Below, piece by piece: positions 26,811 through 35,301 of a stretch of 56,106 nt of DNA. Each line of letters opens with the position of its first letter. Position 1 is the stretch's first letter. The notes beneath the pieces are model-generated. The model saw only the letters and a program-made list of their open reading frames with translations, did not search any database and was not told the origin of the DNA. Origin of the DNA: Desulfocapsa sp. (lineage in GTDB: Bacteria; Desulfobacterota; Desulfobulbia; Desulfobulbales; Desulfocapsaceae); assembly GCA_013792135.1 (NCBI GenBank), contig VMSP01000088.1:1-56106 (forward strand), given 5' to 3'. The translations under genes and the position numbers were made by a program.

Positions 26811-28487
26811 ATGTCAACCCCCGACAAACCTGCAACAACCGCCACCATCACCAGCTGCTTTACCGTTAAAACAATCTTCCTTGAAAAGGAAGATTCAGTT
26901 GAATCGGTTGAAACCATCGAACTGGTCAGGCCCGGTCAGATCATTGCCTCACTTTCCTTTGATAACAACACTCCAGCCACAGACTCCACTTCGGCCAAAC
27001 ACTCCGTATTGATCCCCGGCCCCAATACCCAATTTTCCGCCAGAGGAGATTCCCTGCTGGCCATAGTGGCAGGCTACCCCCAGATCACCAGAAAACAAAA
27101 CGGTAACGAAGAGACAGTAATCTTCACAATCACGCCCTTGGTCACCATCAGCCCTGATCAGATGGAGGCCAGCCTGACCCTCTATCCACCTCTGCCGAAA
27201 ACGCCCCCACTTCAGGTTGACGAACTGGCAGAGCTTATCAAACAGGCAGGGATTCGTTATGGCCTGAACAGAGAGATTCTGCAAGGCTGCCTGGAGCAAA
27301 GCACTACGGAACTGAAGATTCTTACTGACGCCCTCGTTGCCAAAGGTTCACTGCCCATTGCCGGCCTTGATGCCCACCTCCGTTTTGAGGTGGAAATTGG
27401 GTCTATTCCTGGAAAAATCATGGGGAATGGAAAAATTGATTTCCATGAACGGAAGATGTTTATCAGTGTACGCAAGGGGCAGCTCATCGCCACCAAGGTT
27501 CCAGCGACCACCGGCAATCCAGGAACCAATGTCCTGGGACATCCCATTCCACAGCAGCAGGGACAGAATATCACGGTCAGCGCAGTCGACAATGCCGGCT
27601 ATGACGAGGAAAGCGGTGAGATCCGCGCCATAAAACCCGGCGTCCTCTCAGTTGTGAATACCACGATCAAGGTCAGCTCAAAATTAACCATCCCCGGCGA
27701 CATAAATTACAGTACCGGTAATATTGAGGCCAATGACGCAGTGGATATCGGTGGTTCGGTCCTGCCAGGATTTCAGGTGAACGCCCATGGAGATCTGAAA
27801 ATTAGCGGTGGGGTCAGATCGGCAACCGTCACCTCCCAGGGTAATGTTCTGATCCAGGAGGGAGTCAGTGGCAAACAGACCGTCATGCGAGTCACAGGTG
27901 ATGTTGATATCCCCTTTGTCGAACAGGCCACCATTACCGCCGGGGGAACTATTATTATCCGCAGGCAGGCCTATTACAGCCGAATCTTTGCCGGAGGCGA
28001 TATCCATTGCCAGGAGGAAAGTAAGGTCATTGGTGGCATAACCATGGCTGGCGGCAATCTCAGCTTGGGCCAGGTGGGATCAGACAATGCCGTTCCCGCC
28101 CTGATTGCCGCCGGTACTGATGGGAAACAATATCTCAGATATGAGGCCCTGCTGCAGGAAATCACGGAAAAGGAAGATGAACTGGAGCACGCCCTGCAAC
28201 TGCACGGCCATAACAGCCAGTTACCTTTTCACCTGACCATGACCGAGGATCTGGAAGAGATGAACAGCGACCTGCACAAAATGAATCTGGCCACAGACAA
28301 AAAGGCAGACACCCCCGAGGAGCTGGCCTATCGACTCAGGAGTCGAAGTATCAAGGTTCATGGCCAGATCTACGCAGGTACCCTGTTGCGTATCAGCAAT
28401 GTGACCAAGCTGGTGGAAGCAACCACAAGCTCCCGGAAGTTTACCCTCTCCGAGGATCTGCAGGAAATCATTTCTCTCCCCCTGTGA
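26811..28487 (+). CDS. FapA/DUF342-family polymer-forming-like protein
   Basis: Protein of 558 residues. The N-terminal ~230 residues are an alpha/beta region. The central part (~235-440) has the DUF342 right-handed beta-helix pattern (repeated GNIEANDAVDIGGSVLPG, GVRSATVTSQGNVLIQEGV and GGTIIIRR-type turns), and the end is a coiled coil plus a small beta region. Such proteins are called flagellar assembly protein A in some bacteria, but many lie outside flagellar loci and their role is poorly known. No flagellar genes are visible here. It sits 12 bases after the NifM-like isomerase gene and is likely cotranscribed with it. Confidence 0.8.
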   Translation: MSTPDKPATTATITSCFTVKTIFLEKEDSVESVETIELVRPGQIIASLSFDNNTPATDSTSAKHSVLIPGPNTQFSARGDSLLAIVAGYPQITRKQNGNEETVIFTITPLVTISPDQMEASLTLYPPLPKTPPLQVDELAELIKQAGIRYGLNREILQGCLEQSTTELKILTDALVAKGSLPIAGLDAHLRFEVEIGSIPGKIMGNGKIDFHERKMFISVRKGQLIATKVPATTGNPGTNVLGHPIPQQQGQNITVSAVDNAGYDEESGEIRAIKPGVLSVVNTTIKVSSKLTIPGDINYSTGNIEANDAVDIGGSVLPGFQVNAHGDLKISGGVRSATVTSQGNVLIQEGVSGKQTVMRVTGDVDIPFVEQATITAGGTIIIRRQAYYSRIFAGGDIHCQEESKVIGGITMAGGNLSLGQVGSDNAVPALIAAGTDGKQYLRYEALLQEITEKEDELEHALQLHGHNSQLPFHLTMTEDLEEMNSDLHKMNLATDKKADTPEELAYRLRSRSIKVHGQIYAGTLLRISNVTKLVEATTSSRKFTLSEDLQEIISLPL

Positions 28488-28619
28488 AATTATCAATAAT
28501 TACTTATCATTGACAATCATTTCTGGTATTTTCACTCTTTAAGTGATTAACATCAGAACTGTTTCTCTCAATGGGCATTTTACCTCTCTTGCTAATGCAG
28601 CACAAAAATGGAGCATGTC

Positions 28620-29273
28620 ATGTTTGTCAAACTGTGGATGAAAAAAGATGTCATTAGCATAGCCCCCGAGCAAACCCTTGCTGAAGCAGCAGAAGTAATG
28701 CAACAAAATCGGATCAGACGCCTCCTCGTGACGCAGGGTCCAACCCTGGTCGGCATCATCAGTCAGCATGATATCCAGAAGGGAATCCCTGCCAATGGCG
28801 ATGAAAGCACTCGAATGATTGCATCACAGAGCAAGGTGGAGGCATATATGACCCACAATCCTATCACCGCTGAGCCCATGGACCCCCTCGAAGATATTGC
28901 TCTATCGATGCGCAAAAACAAGATTGGCGGGATACCGGTTCTTGAGGATGGTACCCTGGTCGGCATTATCACCGAATCCGATATCTTCCGGGCGCTGACC
29001 GAGATTCTGGGTGCCGGTAAAAATGGAGCTCGCGTCGAGCTGAAAATAGGTCATAGCGCTAAAGACCTCTTTCAGATCGTCAAACTGTGCAAACAATTCG
29101 ATATTGCAATCACCGCCATTTCCATCTTCCAGGATTTCAGTCCGGAACATCAGTTACTCACCGTCCGCCTGGATGGTGAGGAACTGGATGGTTTGATTGA
29201 TGCCCTCTGGGAATCCGGCTGTCAGATCAACAGGATTATGCGCTTTGATGAAGAAGGAATGGCTGATACTTAG
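28620..29273 (+). CDS. CBS-domain pair protein with C-terminal ACT-like region
   Basis: Cytoplasmic protein of 217 residues with two CBS domains (about 5-60 and 75-135; each shows the V/I-G-I-I-S/T-x-x-D-I phrase, VGIISQHDI and VGIITESDI). Its last ~75 residues look like an ACT fold (VELKIGHSAKDLFQIVKL, then ITAISIFQDF). This layout matches AcuB-like proteins, which sense adenine nucleotides. The target is unknown. The ATG at 28620 is chosen over one at 28608 because GGAG lies seven bases upstream of it. It is convergent with yedF and not clearly in an operon. Confidence 0.8.
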   Translation: MFVKLWMKKDVISIAPEQTLAEAAEVMQQNRIRRLLVTQGPTLVGIISQHDIQKGIPANGDESTRMIASQSKVEAYMTHNPITAEPMDPLEDIALSMRKNKIGGIPVLEDGTLVGIITESDIFRALTEILGAGKNGARVELKIGHSAKDLFQIVKLCKQFDIAITAISIFQDFSPEHQLLTVRLDGEELDGLIDALWESGCQINRIMRFDEEGMADT

Positions 29274-29368
29274 GGATCCTTGCCATAAAGCAATGTCACC
29301 GTATTTTTGACATCGGCTTTTTAAAAAAAGCGTGACCGCCGCCCTCATCACTTTCCACACTGGACCAC

Positions 29369-29998
29369 TCAGAACGGACCAACCACCTTATCGGCGCTGG
29401 CCATGCTGTCCAGAATCTCATACATATTGGTGATTGTCCCCACCTGCAGATTCTTTTCCAGTTTGAAAAACTCAAGGCAGGTGCCGCAGGACAAGATCTT
29501 CACCCCTTTTTTCTCCAGGGCCTGCAGGGCCTCGAGGGCCTTACCCCCAGTCGCCACCAACTTGACCCCGCCATTATAAAAAAGAATCCGGCTGGGTTGA
29601 GGTGAGATCTCCTTGATAGTGGCAATATAGGTCTGCAACAAGGCCCATCCCAACTCATCACTGCCCCGCCCCATGGAGTCGGAAGCAATTACATAGACCA
29701 GATTGCACTCAGTCGATACTCCGCCTGGAATAGCACAGCTGTAATCAACCTCATCAAAAGGCACAGACGACTCCACCCCTTCCTGCTTATCTACCGGAAA
29801 ACTCAGGAGAAAAGAGCCATCTATTAGTGTTGTCAACTCCACCGGGCAATTCCGGCTATGACCAAAACGCAAGACATTATCCCTTGAGGCCTCATTATCG
29901 ACAAGAATCTCAAATGATCCCACGCCCTCTTCCAGCGCAGCCTTGGCCCTTAACACCGGTTCCGGACACGCCAAGCCTCTACAGTCAATCTGCTTCAT
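29369..29998 (-). CDS. yedF: YedF: TusA-like plus DsrE-like sulfur/selenium protein
   Basis: Protein of 209 residues. It starts with a TusA/SirA domain carrying the sulfur-relay motif CRGLACPEPV (residues 5-14), followed by a DsrE-like domain (~95-205) with SDSMGRGSDELGW and LSCGTCLEFF. This fusion is the family called selenium metabolism protein YedF, usually found with selenium utilisation genes. GAGG lies five bases before the ATG. The divergent gene is a LysR regulator of the type associated with selenium metabolism, supporting the assignment. The cysteines probably carry persulfide or selenium; the biochemical role of YedF is not settled. Confidence 0.9.
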   Translation of the reverse strand: MKQIDCRGLACPEPVLRAKAALEEGVGSFEILVDNEASRDNVLRFGHSRNCPVELTTLIDGSFLLSFPVDKQEGVESSVPFDEVDYSCAIPGGVSTECNLVYVIASDSMGRGSDELGWALLQTYIATIKEISPQPSRILFYNGGVKLVATGGKALEALQALEKKGVKILSCGTCLEFFKLEKNLQVGTITNMYEILDSMASADKVVGPF

Positions 29999-30060
29999 AC
30001 CAACCTCACTCCTTTTATAGGATCCAATGATATTTTGTTCAGAAAATACCCTCTGCCATT

Positions 30061-30085
30061 CTATTGGTCAAATAGATAATCTCTA
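30061..30085. promoter_or_regulatory. Possible LysR operator between yedF and the regulator
   Basis: Two overlapping short inverted repeats lie in the divergent promoter region: CTATT-GGTCA-AATAG (30061-30075) and ATAGA-TAATC-TCTAT (30071-30085). Spacing and position suit a LysR-type site controlling yedF and the regulator itself. There is no proof of binding. Confidence 0.4.
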
Positions 30086-30168
30086 TCCAGCGGGGAGCGT
30101 TTATGGTAAAATAGACATAATCATACCCAAAAGATGATTCCTTAACCTGAAAATAAGAGATAAAGAGC

Positions 30169-31077
30169 ATGGATCTCCACAAACTAGCCGTCTATAGCAA
30201 GGTCATTGAATTAAAAAGTTTCACCAGGGCTGCTGAAGCTATGCTTCTGTCCCAGCCGACAATCAGTGAACATATCCGGGCCCTTGAGCAGGAAGTTGGA
30301 CAACGGTTGATAAACCGCCTTGGCCGCGAGATCAGAGCCTCTGAGGCCGGCAATATTCTCTATGGGTACGCCAGAAAGATGCTCCGCCTGCAACAGGAGG
30401 CATTAGAGGCCCTGGGACACTATTCGGGAAATCTGGCCGGACGAATGGCCATAGGCGCCGGCACCATTCCCGGGGCCTACATCCTGCCGAAAAAGATTGG
30501 TGCCTTCAAGAAAATCTATCCTGATATCACCATCATCCTTCGCATCGCCGGCTCCAGGACTATTGCCAATGAAATCCTGTCCGGTGAACTTGAAATGGGA
30601 ATTCTGGGGGCACAATGGCGAGAAAATGGTCTCATCTGGCAGGAGATCTTCAACGACGAACTGATCCTGGCCGTGGCCGCCGATCATCCCTGGGCCAAAC
30701 AGCCGCAGATTACTCTGCAGCAACTGACCGCAGAACCTTTCCTCATGCGAGATCACTCCTCAGGGACGAGGCGTGCCCTAGGTCGAATTCTGGAGCAGCA
30801 TGGACTGAATCCGGCCCACCTGAATGTGGTGGCGGAAATGGGCACCACCGAAGCGATACGGCAGTCAATTAAGGCCTCTATCGGCATTTCCATCCTCTCA
30901 TCCCAGGCCGTCAAGGATGATATTGCCCATGGCAGCCTGGTACAAGTCGCCATTGAAGGAGTCAAGATGATCCGTCCTTTTTATATGGTCACCCGAAAAA
31001 ACCAGACCCTGTCACCTCTCTGCGCAGCCTTTATCAAAACTCTGACTATGGCCGGAGACAAGAACACCATGATTTAA
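30169..31077 (+). CDS. LysR-family regulator, selenium-metabolism type
   Basis: Transcription factor of 302 residues with an N-terminal LysR winged helix-turn-helix (SFTRAAEAMLLSQPTISEHIRALEQEVGQRL) and a C-terminal substrate-binding domain (~90-295) of the CysB/CysL-like fold. Its divergent position next to yedF is the arrangement of the selenium metabolism-associated LysR group, so selenium or sulfur availability is the likely cue (inference from context). Its 3' end is ten bases from the convergent ilvD end. Confidence 0.88.
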   Translation: MDLHKLAVYSKVIELKSFTRAAEAMLLSQPTISEHIRALEQEVGQRLINRLGREIRASEAGNILYGYARKMLRLQQEALEALGHYSGNLAGRMAIGAGTIPGAYILPKKIGAFKKIYPDITIILRIAGSRTIANEILSGELEMGILGAQWRENGLIWQEIFNDELILAVAADHPWAKQPQITLQQLTAEPFLMRDHSSGTRRALGRILEQHGLNPAHLNVVAEMGTTEAIRQSIKASIGISILSSQAVKDDIAHGSLVQVAIEGVKMIRPFYMVTRKNQTLSPLCAAFIKTLTMAGDKNTMI

Positions 31078-31087
31078 AGAGAGCTGT

Positions 31088-32935
31088 CTACGCACTCTCC
31101 TCCTCGGGTAAGACCCGCACTGCTCCTTTATCTGCCGAAGCCGCAAACAGGGCATAGGCTCGCAGTGCTGTCGACACCTTCCGGTCGCGGTCTATAGGCT
31201 GAAAGGCCCGACGTCCCTTCTGTTCTTCCTGCTCTCTTCTCTCGGCAAGTTCCTGCTCAGAAACCATGACCTTGATGCTCCGCTCCGGAATATTAATGTC
31301 GATAATATCCCCATCAACGACCAGACCGATTGCCCCGCCGGCGGCAGCCTCGGGTGAGACATGACCGATCGACAGCCCTGAAGTCCCGCCGGAGAAACGA
31401 CCATCAGTGACCAAAGCGCATTCCTTGCCCAGATGGACTGATTTGAGGTAGGAGGTGGGGTACAACATCTCCTGCATCCCCGGCCCTCCTTTCGGCCCCT
31501 CATAGCGGATGATCACCACATCCCCTGCCTTGATCACCCCGTCCAGAATAGCATCACAAGCCGTCTCCTGCGAGGAGAATACCCTGGCGGTGCCGGTAAA
31601 ATGAAAGATGGAGGGATCGACCCCGGCAGTCTTGACGATACATCCCTTGTCGGCAATGTTGCCATAGAGAACCGCTAAGCCCCCATCCTTGCTGTAACAA
31701 TGGGCCACATCACGGATACAACCCTTAACCCGATCAAGATCCGGCTCCGCGTACATGGTTTTCTGGGAGCCCATCACCAGATTACGACCGGCAGAGGCAG
31801 GGGCACTCAGGTAGAGTTGTTTTGCCGCTTCATCTGCGGTGACGCCTCCAATATCCCAGAGCTGAAGTGTTCCTGCAAGCGTTGGTGAATCCACGCGGGA
31901 AACTGAGGTGTCAACCAGCCCGGCTCGGGCCAGCTCACCCAAAATTCCCATGATCCCGCCGGCCCGATTCACATCCTCCATATGATAATGGGAAGAAGGA
32001 GCCACCTTGCACAGATTGGGCACTTTTCGCGACAAGGCGTCAATATCCTTCATGGAGAAATCCACCTCAGCGGCATGGGCAATGGCCAGCAGATGAAGCA
32101 CAGTATTGGTTGATCCGCCCATGGCGATATCAAGGGTCATGGCATTCAAAAAAGCTGCGCGGCTGGCAATGGTCCGGGGCAGGACCGTGTTGTCCTCCCG
32201 GTCATACCAAGCGTGAGCCATCTCCACAATCCGCTCGGCTGCACGAACAAAAAGTGCGGTACGACTGCCATGGGTGGCCACCACGGTACCGTTACCAGGC
32301 AAGGCCAGACCCAAGGCTTCATTGAGGCAATTCATGGAGTTGGCTGTAAACATCCCGGAGCACGATCCGCAGGTGGGACAGGCGCAGCGTTCAACCACAT
32401 CCACCTCCGCATCCGAGACCGCCTGGTCTGCCGCCATAACCATGGCATCCACCAGATCATAGCGCTTGTCCCCATCGACACCGGCCTCCATGGGCCCTCC
32501 GGAGACAAAAATGGCGGGGATATTAAGCCGCATGGCCGCCATGAGCATCCCGGGGGTAATCTTGTCACAGTTGCTGATGCAGATGATGGCATCCACCGTG
32601 TGGGCATTGCACATATACTCAACGCTGTCGGCAATCAGCTCGCGCGATGGCAGGGAATAGAGCATCCCGGCATGCCCCATGGCGATACCGTCATCAATGG
32701 CAATGGTATTGAACTCGGCCGCGAAACAACCAAGCTCGGCGATCTGTTTTTTGATCTGCTGGCCGATCTCATGGAGATGCACATGACCGGGGACAAACTG
32801 GGTAAAAGAATTGACGATACCAATGATCGGCCGGCCGAATTGCTCTTCTGTCATGCCATTGGCGCGCCAGAGGCTGCGGGCCCCGGCCATCCGGCGGCCA
32901 ACCGTTGTCGTCGCACTGCGTAATGGAATTGCCAT
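31088..32935 (-). CDS. ilvD: Dihydroxy-acid dehydratase
   Basis: Iron-sulfur enzyme of 615 residues that dehydrates 2,3-dihydroxy-3-methyl acids to the 2-oxo acids that give isoleucine and valine. The motifs are clear: [20 protein letters not shown] at the start, [10 protein letters not shown] (C123), [12 protein letters not shown] (~184-195), [15 protein letters not shown], and [21 protein letters not shown] near the end. Length is normal for the E. coli-type enzyme. AGGTG lies seven bases before the ATG. It is alone, with no other ilv or leu genes in the window, and a 102-bp dispersed repeat lies just upstream of its promoter region. Confidence 0.97.
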   Translation of the reverse strand: MAIPLRSATTTVGRRMAGARSLWRANGMTEEQFGRPIIGIVNSFTQFVPGHVHLHEIGQQIKKQIAELGCFAAEFNTIAIDDGIAMGHAGMLYSLPSRELIADSVEYMCNAHTVDAIICISNCDKITPGMLMAAMRLNIPAIFVSGGPMEAGVDGDKRYDLVDAMVMAADQAVSDAEVDVVERCACPTCGSCSGMFTANSMNCLNEALGLALPGNGTVVATHGSRTALFVRAAERIVEMAHAWYDREDNTVLPRTIASRAAFLNAMTLDIAMGGSTNTVLHLLAIAHAAEVDFSMKDIDALSRKVPNLCKVAPSSHYHMEDVNRAGGIMGILGELARAGLVDTSVSRVDSPTLAGTLQLWDIGGVTADEAAKQLYLSAPASAGRNLVMGSQKTMYAEPDLDRVKGCIRDVAHCYSKDGGLAVLYGNIADKGCIVKTAGVDPSIFHFTGTARVFSSQETACDAILDGVIKAGDVVIIRYEGPKGGPGMQEMLYPTSYLKSVHLGKECALVTDGRFSGGTSGLSIGHVSPEAAAGGAIGLVVDGDIIDINIPERSIKVMVSEQELAERREQEEQKGRRAFQPIDRDRKVSTALRAYALFAASADKGAVRVLPEEESA

Positions 32936-33004
32936 CGTATTTCACCTGGTAGAAAATAATCAATAAACCATCATACCGACAGGACTTTATCGCCTGTATG
33001 ATAA

Positions 33005-33106
33005 GCCGTCGTAAATAAATAACTTGGACATTTTTTACTTCAAGAACGGCATAAGGGGCCGTAAAGAAATGGATAAAAGTACAAGTTATTTCTTAACGGT
33101 CCCTAA
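33005..33106 (+). repeat. 102-bp dispersed repeat, copy 1
   Basis: Begins GCCGTCGTAAATAAATAACT and ends AACGGTCCCTAA. The second half is an inverted repeat (AGGGGCCGTAAAGAAAT against ATTTCTTAACGGTCCCT, two mismatches). Its reverse-complement relative is at 45711-45813 with the same length and block order. It lies between ilvD and the pilT/pilU-like gene. Confidence 0.7.
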
Positions 33107-33253
33107 AAACAGCATCACGGTTTGTTGTGAAAGAACCGCAAGGGGAAAAGTTATTTTACCCCGACACCCAGAAAACATTTGAATATGTTGTTACTTTTAT
33201 GCCAATATACTATGAAAATAAGTTCGATTGCACCTTTTTTCAGGAGAACACAC

Positions 33254-34426
33254 ATGAAACAATCAGAGATCGATTACTGGATCACGTCCATGCTCAGATC
33301 CTATCCAAATATTTCGGACCTGAACCTGACGGTTGGCAAGCCATTGCAGGTGGAGGCCGCCGGCATACTCATGCCGGTACAGGTACAACCGCCAGTACTC
33401 CAGCTTACCCCTTTTCAGACCGAGGTTTTCGCCCTGAATCTGATCGGCAATGACAAACGACTCTTGGCAGACCTGCTGCACACCGGTTCCTGTGACCTTT
33501 CCTACTCCCTTGGAGATGAGGCCCGTTTCCGGGTCAATATCTTCTCCCAGAAAGGTTACTACTCCATTGTTCTGCGAAAACTTGAGACCACTATTCCCAC
33601 CATTGAAGGCATGGAGTTTCCTGAGATTTTCCATAAAATCGCCATGGAAAAAAATGGGCTTGTCCTCTTTACCGGGTCCACCGGCAGCGGCAAGACCACC
33701 TCCCTTGCCGCCCTGCTTCACAAAATCAATCATGAACGCCAAGTGCATGTGGTCACCCTGGAAGACCCCATTGAATATGTCCATCCGCAAGAGAAGGCCA
33801 CCTTCAATCAACGCGAGTTGGGCAAAGACTTCGATTCCTTTGCCTCTGGTGTGCGCGCCGCCCTGCGTCAGGCCCCCAAGGTTATCCTGGTGGGCGAGAT
33901 GCGTGACCGGGAAACCCTGGAAACTGCCATTGCCGCCGCGGAAACCGGCCATCTTGTCTTTTCGACCCTGCACACCATTGATGCCGGTCAGGCTATTAAT
34001 CGTATCCTCGGTTTTTATGAGCTGGAAGAACAGCCACAGGTCCGTAATCGATTGATTGACACCTTACGCTGGGTAGTAGGGCAACGCTTAGTGCCAAGGG
34101 TCTTAGGAGGACGTATAGCCGTCATCGAGATCCTCTGCATAAGTCTGCGGATCAAGGATCTGATTCTCCATGGCGAACGAGGAGATGAAAAAACATTTTA
34201 CAAGGTCATTGAGGCCGGATCTGCCGTCGGTATGCGCACCTTTGATCAACATATAGTTGAACTTTATGATCAGGGCATCATCACCGAAAAAACTGCCATG
34301 TCCTACTGCACCCAACGTACAGAGATCGCAAGAAAACTGGACACCATCAAGGCTGCGCGAGGCGAGGCAACATCCACCCTCTCCGGACTTGCCATGGAAG
34401 AGGAAGAACAAGATCGGCGCTGGTAA
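33254..34426 (+). CDS. PilT/PilU-type pilus retraction ATPase
   Basis: Cytoplasmic secretion-family ATPase of 390 residues. Walker A is GSTGSGKTT (about 141-149), the Asp box VVTLEDPIEYVH and Walker B ILVGEMRDRETL follow, then the His box HLVFSTLHTIDAG. These features fit PilT/PilU, which depolymerise type IV pili for twitching motility. The N-terminus is less PilT-like than usual and no other pil genes are nearby, so it may be a PilU-type accessory motor. The ATG at 33254 has AGGAG seven bases upstream; an in-frame ATG at 33179 lacks one. A zinc-ribbon protein gene follows at 34564 on the same strand. Confidence 0.9.
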   Translation: MKQSEIDYWITSMLRSYPNISDLNLTVGKPLQVEAAGILMPVQVQPPVLQLTPFQTEVFALNLIGNDKRLLADLLHTGSCDLSYSLGDEARFRVNIFSQKGYYSIVLRKLETTIPTIEGMEFPEIFHKIAMEKNGLVLFTGSTGSGKTTSLAALLHKINHERQVHVVTLEDPIEYVHPQEKATFNQRELGKDFDSFASGVRAALRQAPKVILVGEMRDRETLETAIAAAETGHLVFSTLHTIDAGQAINRILGFYELEEQPQVRNRLIDTLRWVVGQRLVPRVLGGRIAVIEILCISLRIKDLILHGERGDEKTFYKVIEAGSAVGMRTFDQHIVELYDQGIITEKTAMSYCTQRTEIARKLDTIKAARGEATSTLSGLAMEEEEQDRRW

Positions 34427-34563
34427 GACCTGGATCGCACAGATTATTTAGTCTGCATGGACCTGCAGAGACCGAGGTGGAAAGCCAGCCTGACAGGTTA
34501 AACACCTACAGATTGATCAACCTGAGCGGTTACCCATCAACAACCGGAAAAGAGAAAATAGCC

Positions 34564-35271
34564 ATGATAACAGACTGCCCCCATTGCCGGAAAAAACTCA
34601 AACTCAGCCCCAAGATTGAAGACAGTCTCAGGCTGCTCATCCTTGGGAAATCCATCCGCATCAACTGCCCTCAATGCGGGAGCGCAATCCTCCTTGATGC
34701 CGGAATGCTGACCCCTGAAGGACCCCAAGGAACAGTTACTTCTCCACGGCCACAGACCACAGGTCAGCAGCTTACTCCACCCGCGCCGCCTGATCTATCG
34801 GGCCTGGACACCAGTTCATTTGAGGCAAAAGGAGTCGTCGAAGATGTCCCCAAGGCGCTCATCTTGATGCCTGAATCTCCCGATTTCCGTCTGGTAACTG
34901 AGGCCATGGAAGCCATAGGCTACCAACCCTCTTTTGTGCATTCTGCAGAAGAAGCCATGGAAAAAATGCAGTTTGCTACCTACGCCGCTGTTATTCTCCA
35001 CTCTCACTATGAAGGTGACTCTCTGGAAAACGGTCCCTTTCATCAGTTCATGCGCGCCATGAATATGAACAAGCGCCGTTATATTTTTTACATGCTCATC
35101 GGTCCTGAATTTCATACCCTTTATGACCTGCAGGCCCTTGCCTGTTCTGCTAATCTTGTGGTCAATGACCAGAATCTGGCGCAACTCGCCCTCATCCTCC
35201 GCAAGGCCATCCCTCAGTACGAATCAATGTTCGGAGCAATCATGCAGGAGATGAACACTCTTGGCCGATAA
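34564..35271 (+). CDS. Zinc-ribbon protein with receiver-like domain lacking the Asp
   Basis: Protein of 235 residues, not recognised as a named family. Residues 1-50 contain two CxxC knuckles (CPHC and CPQC), an MJ0042-like zinc ribbon. A proline-rich linker (~60-85) leads to a receiver-like alpha/beta domain (~95-225: KALILMPESPDFRLVTEAM, then AAVILHSHYEGD). The position where receivers have the phosphorylated aspartate is occupied by histidine, so it is probably a pseudo-receiver. It follows the PilT/PilU-like ATPase gene, so a role in controlling pilus motors or motility is possible but unproven. Start chosen so that the zinc ribbon begins the protein; a GTG at 34477 is the alternative. 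Confidence 0.65.
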   Translation: MITDCPHCRKKLKLSPKIEDSLRLLILGKSIRINCPQCGSAILLDAGMLTPEGPQGTVTSPRPQTTGQQLTPPAPPDLSGLDTSSFEAKGVVEDVPKALILMPESPDFRLVTEAMEAIGYQPSFVHSAEEAMEKMQFATYAAVILHSHYEGDSLENGPFHQFMRAMNMNKRRYIFYMLIGPEFHTLYDLQALACSANLVVNDQNLAQLALILRKAIPQYESMFGAIMQEMNTLGR

Positions 35272-35301
35272 CTTACCAGGGCAAAGAGGATCAGCAGACA
35301 G

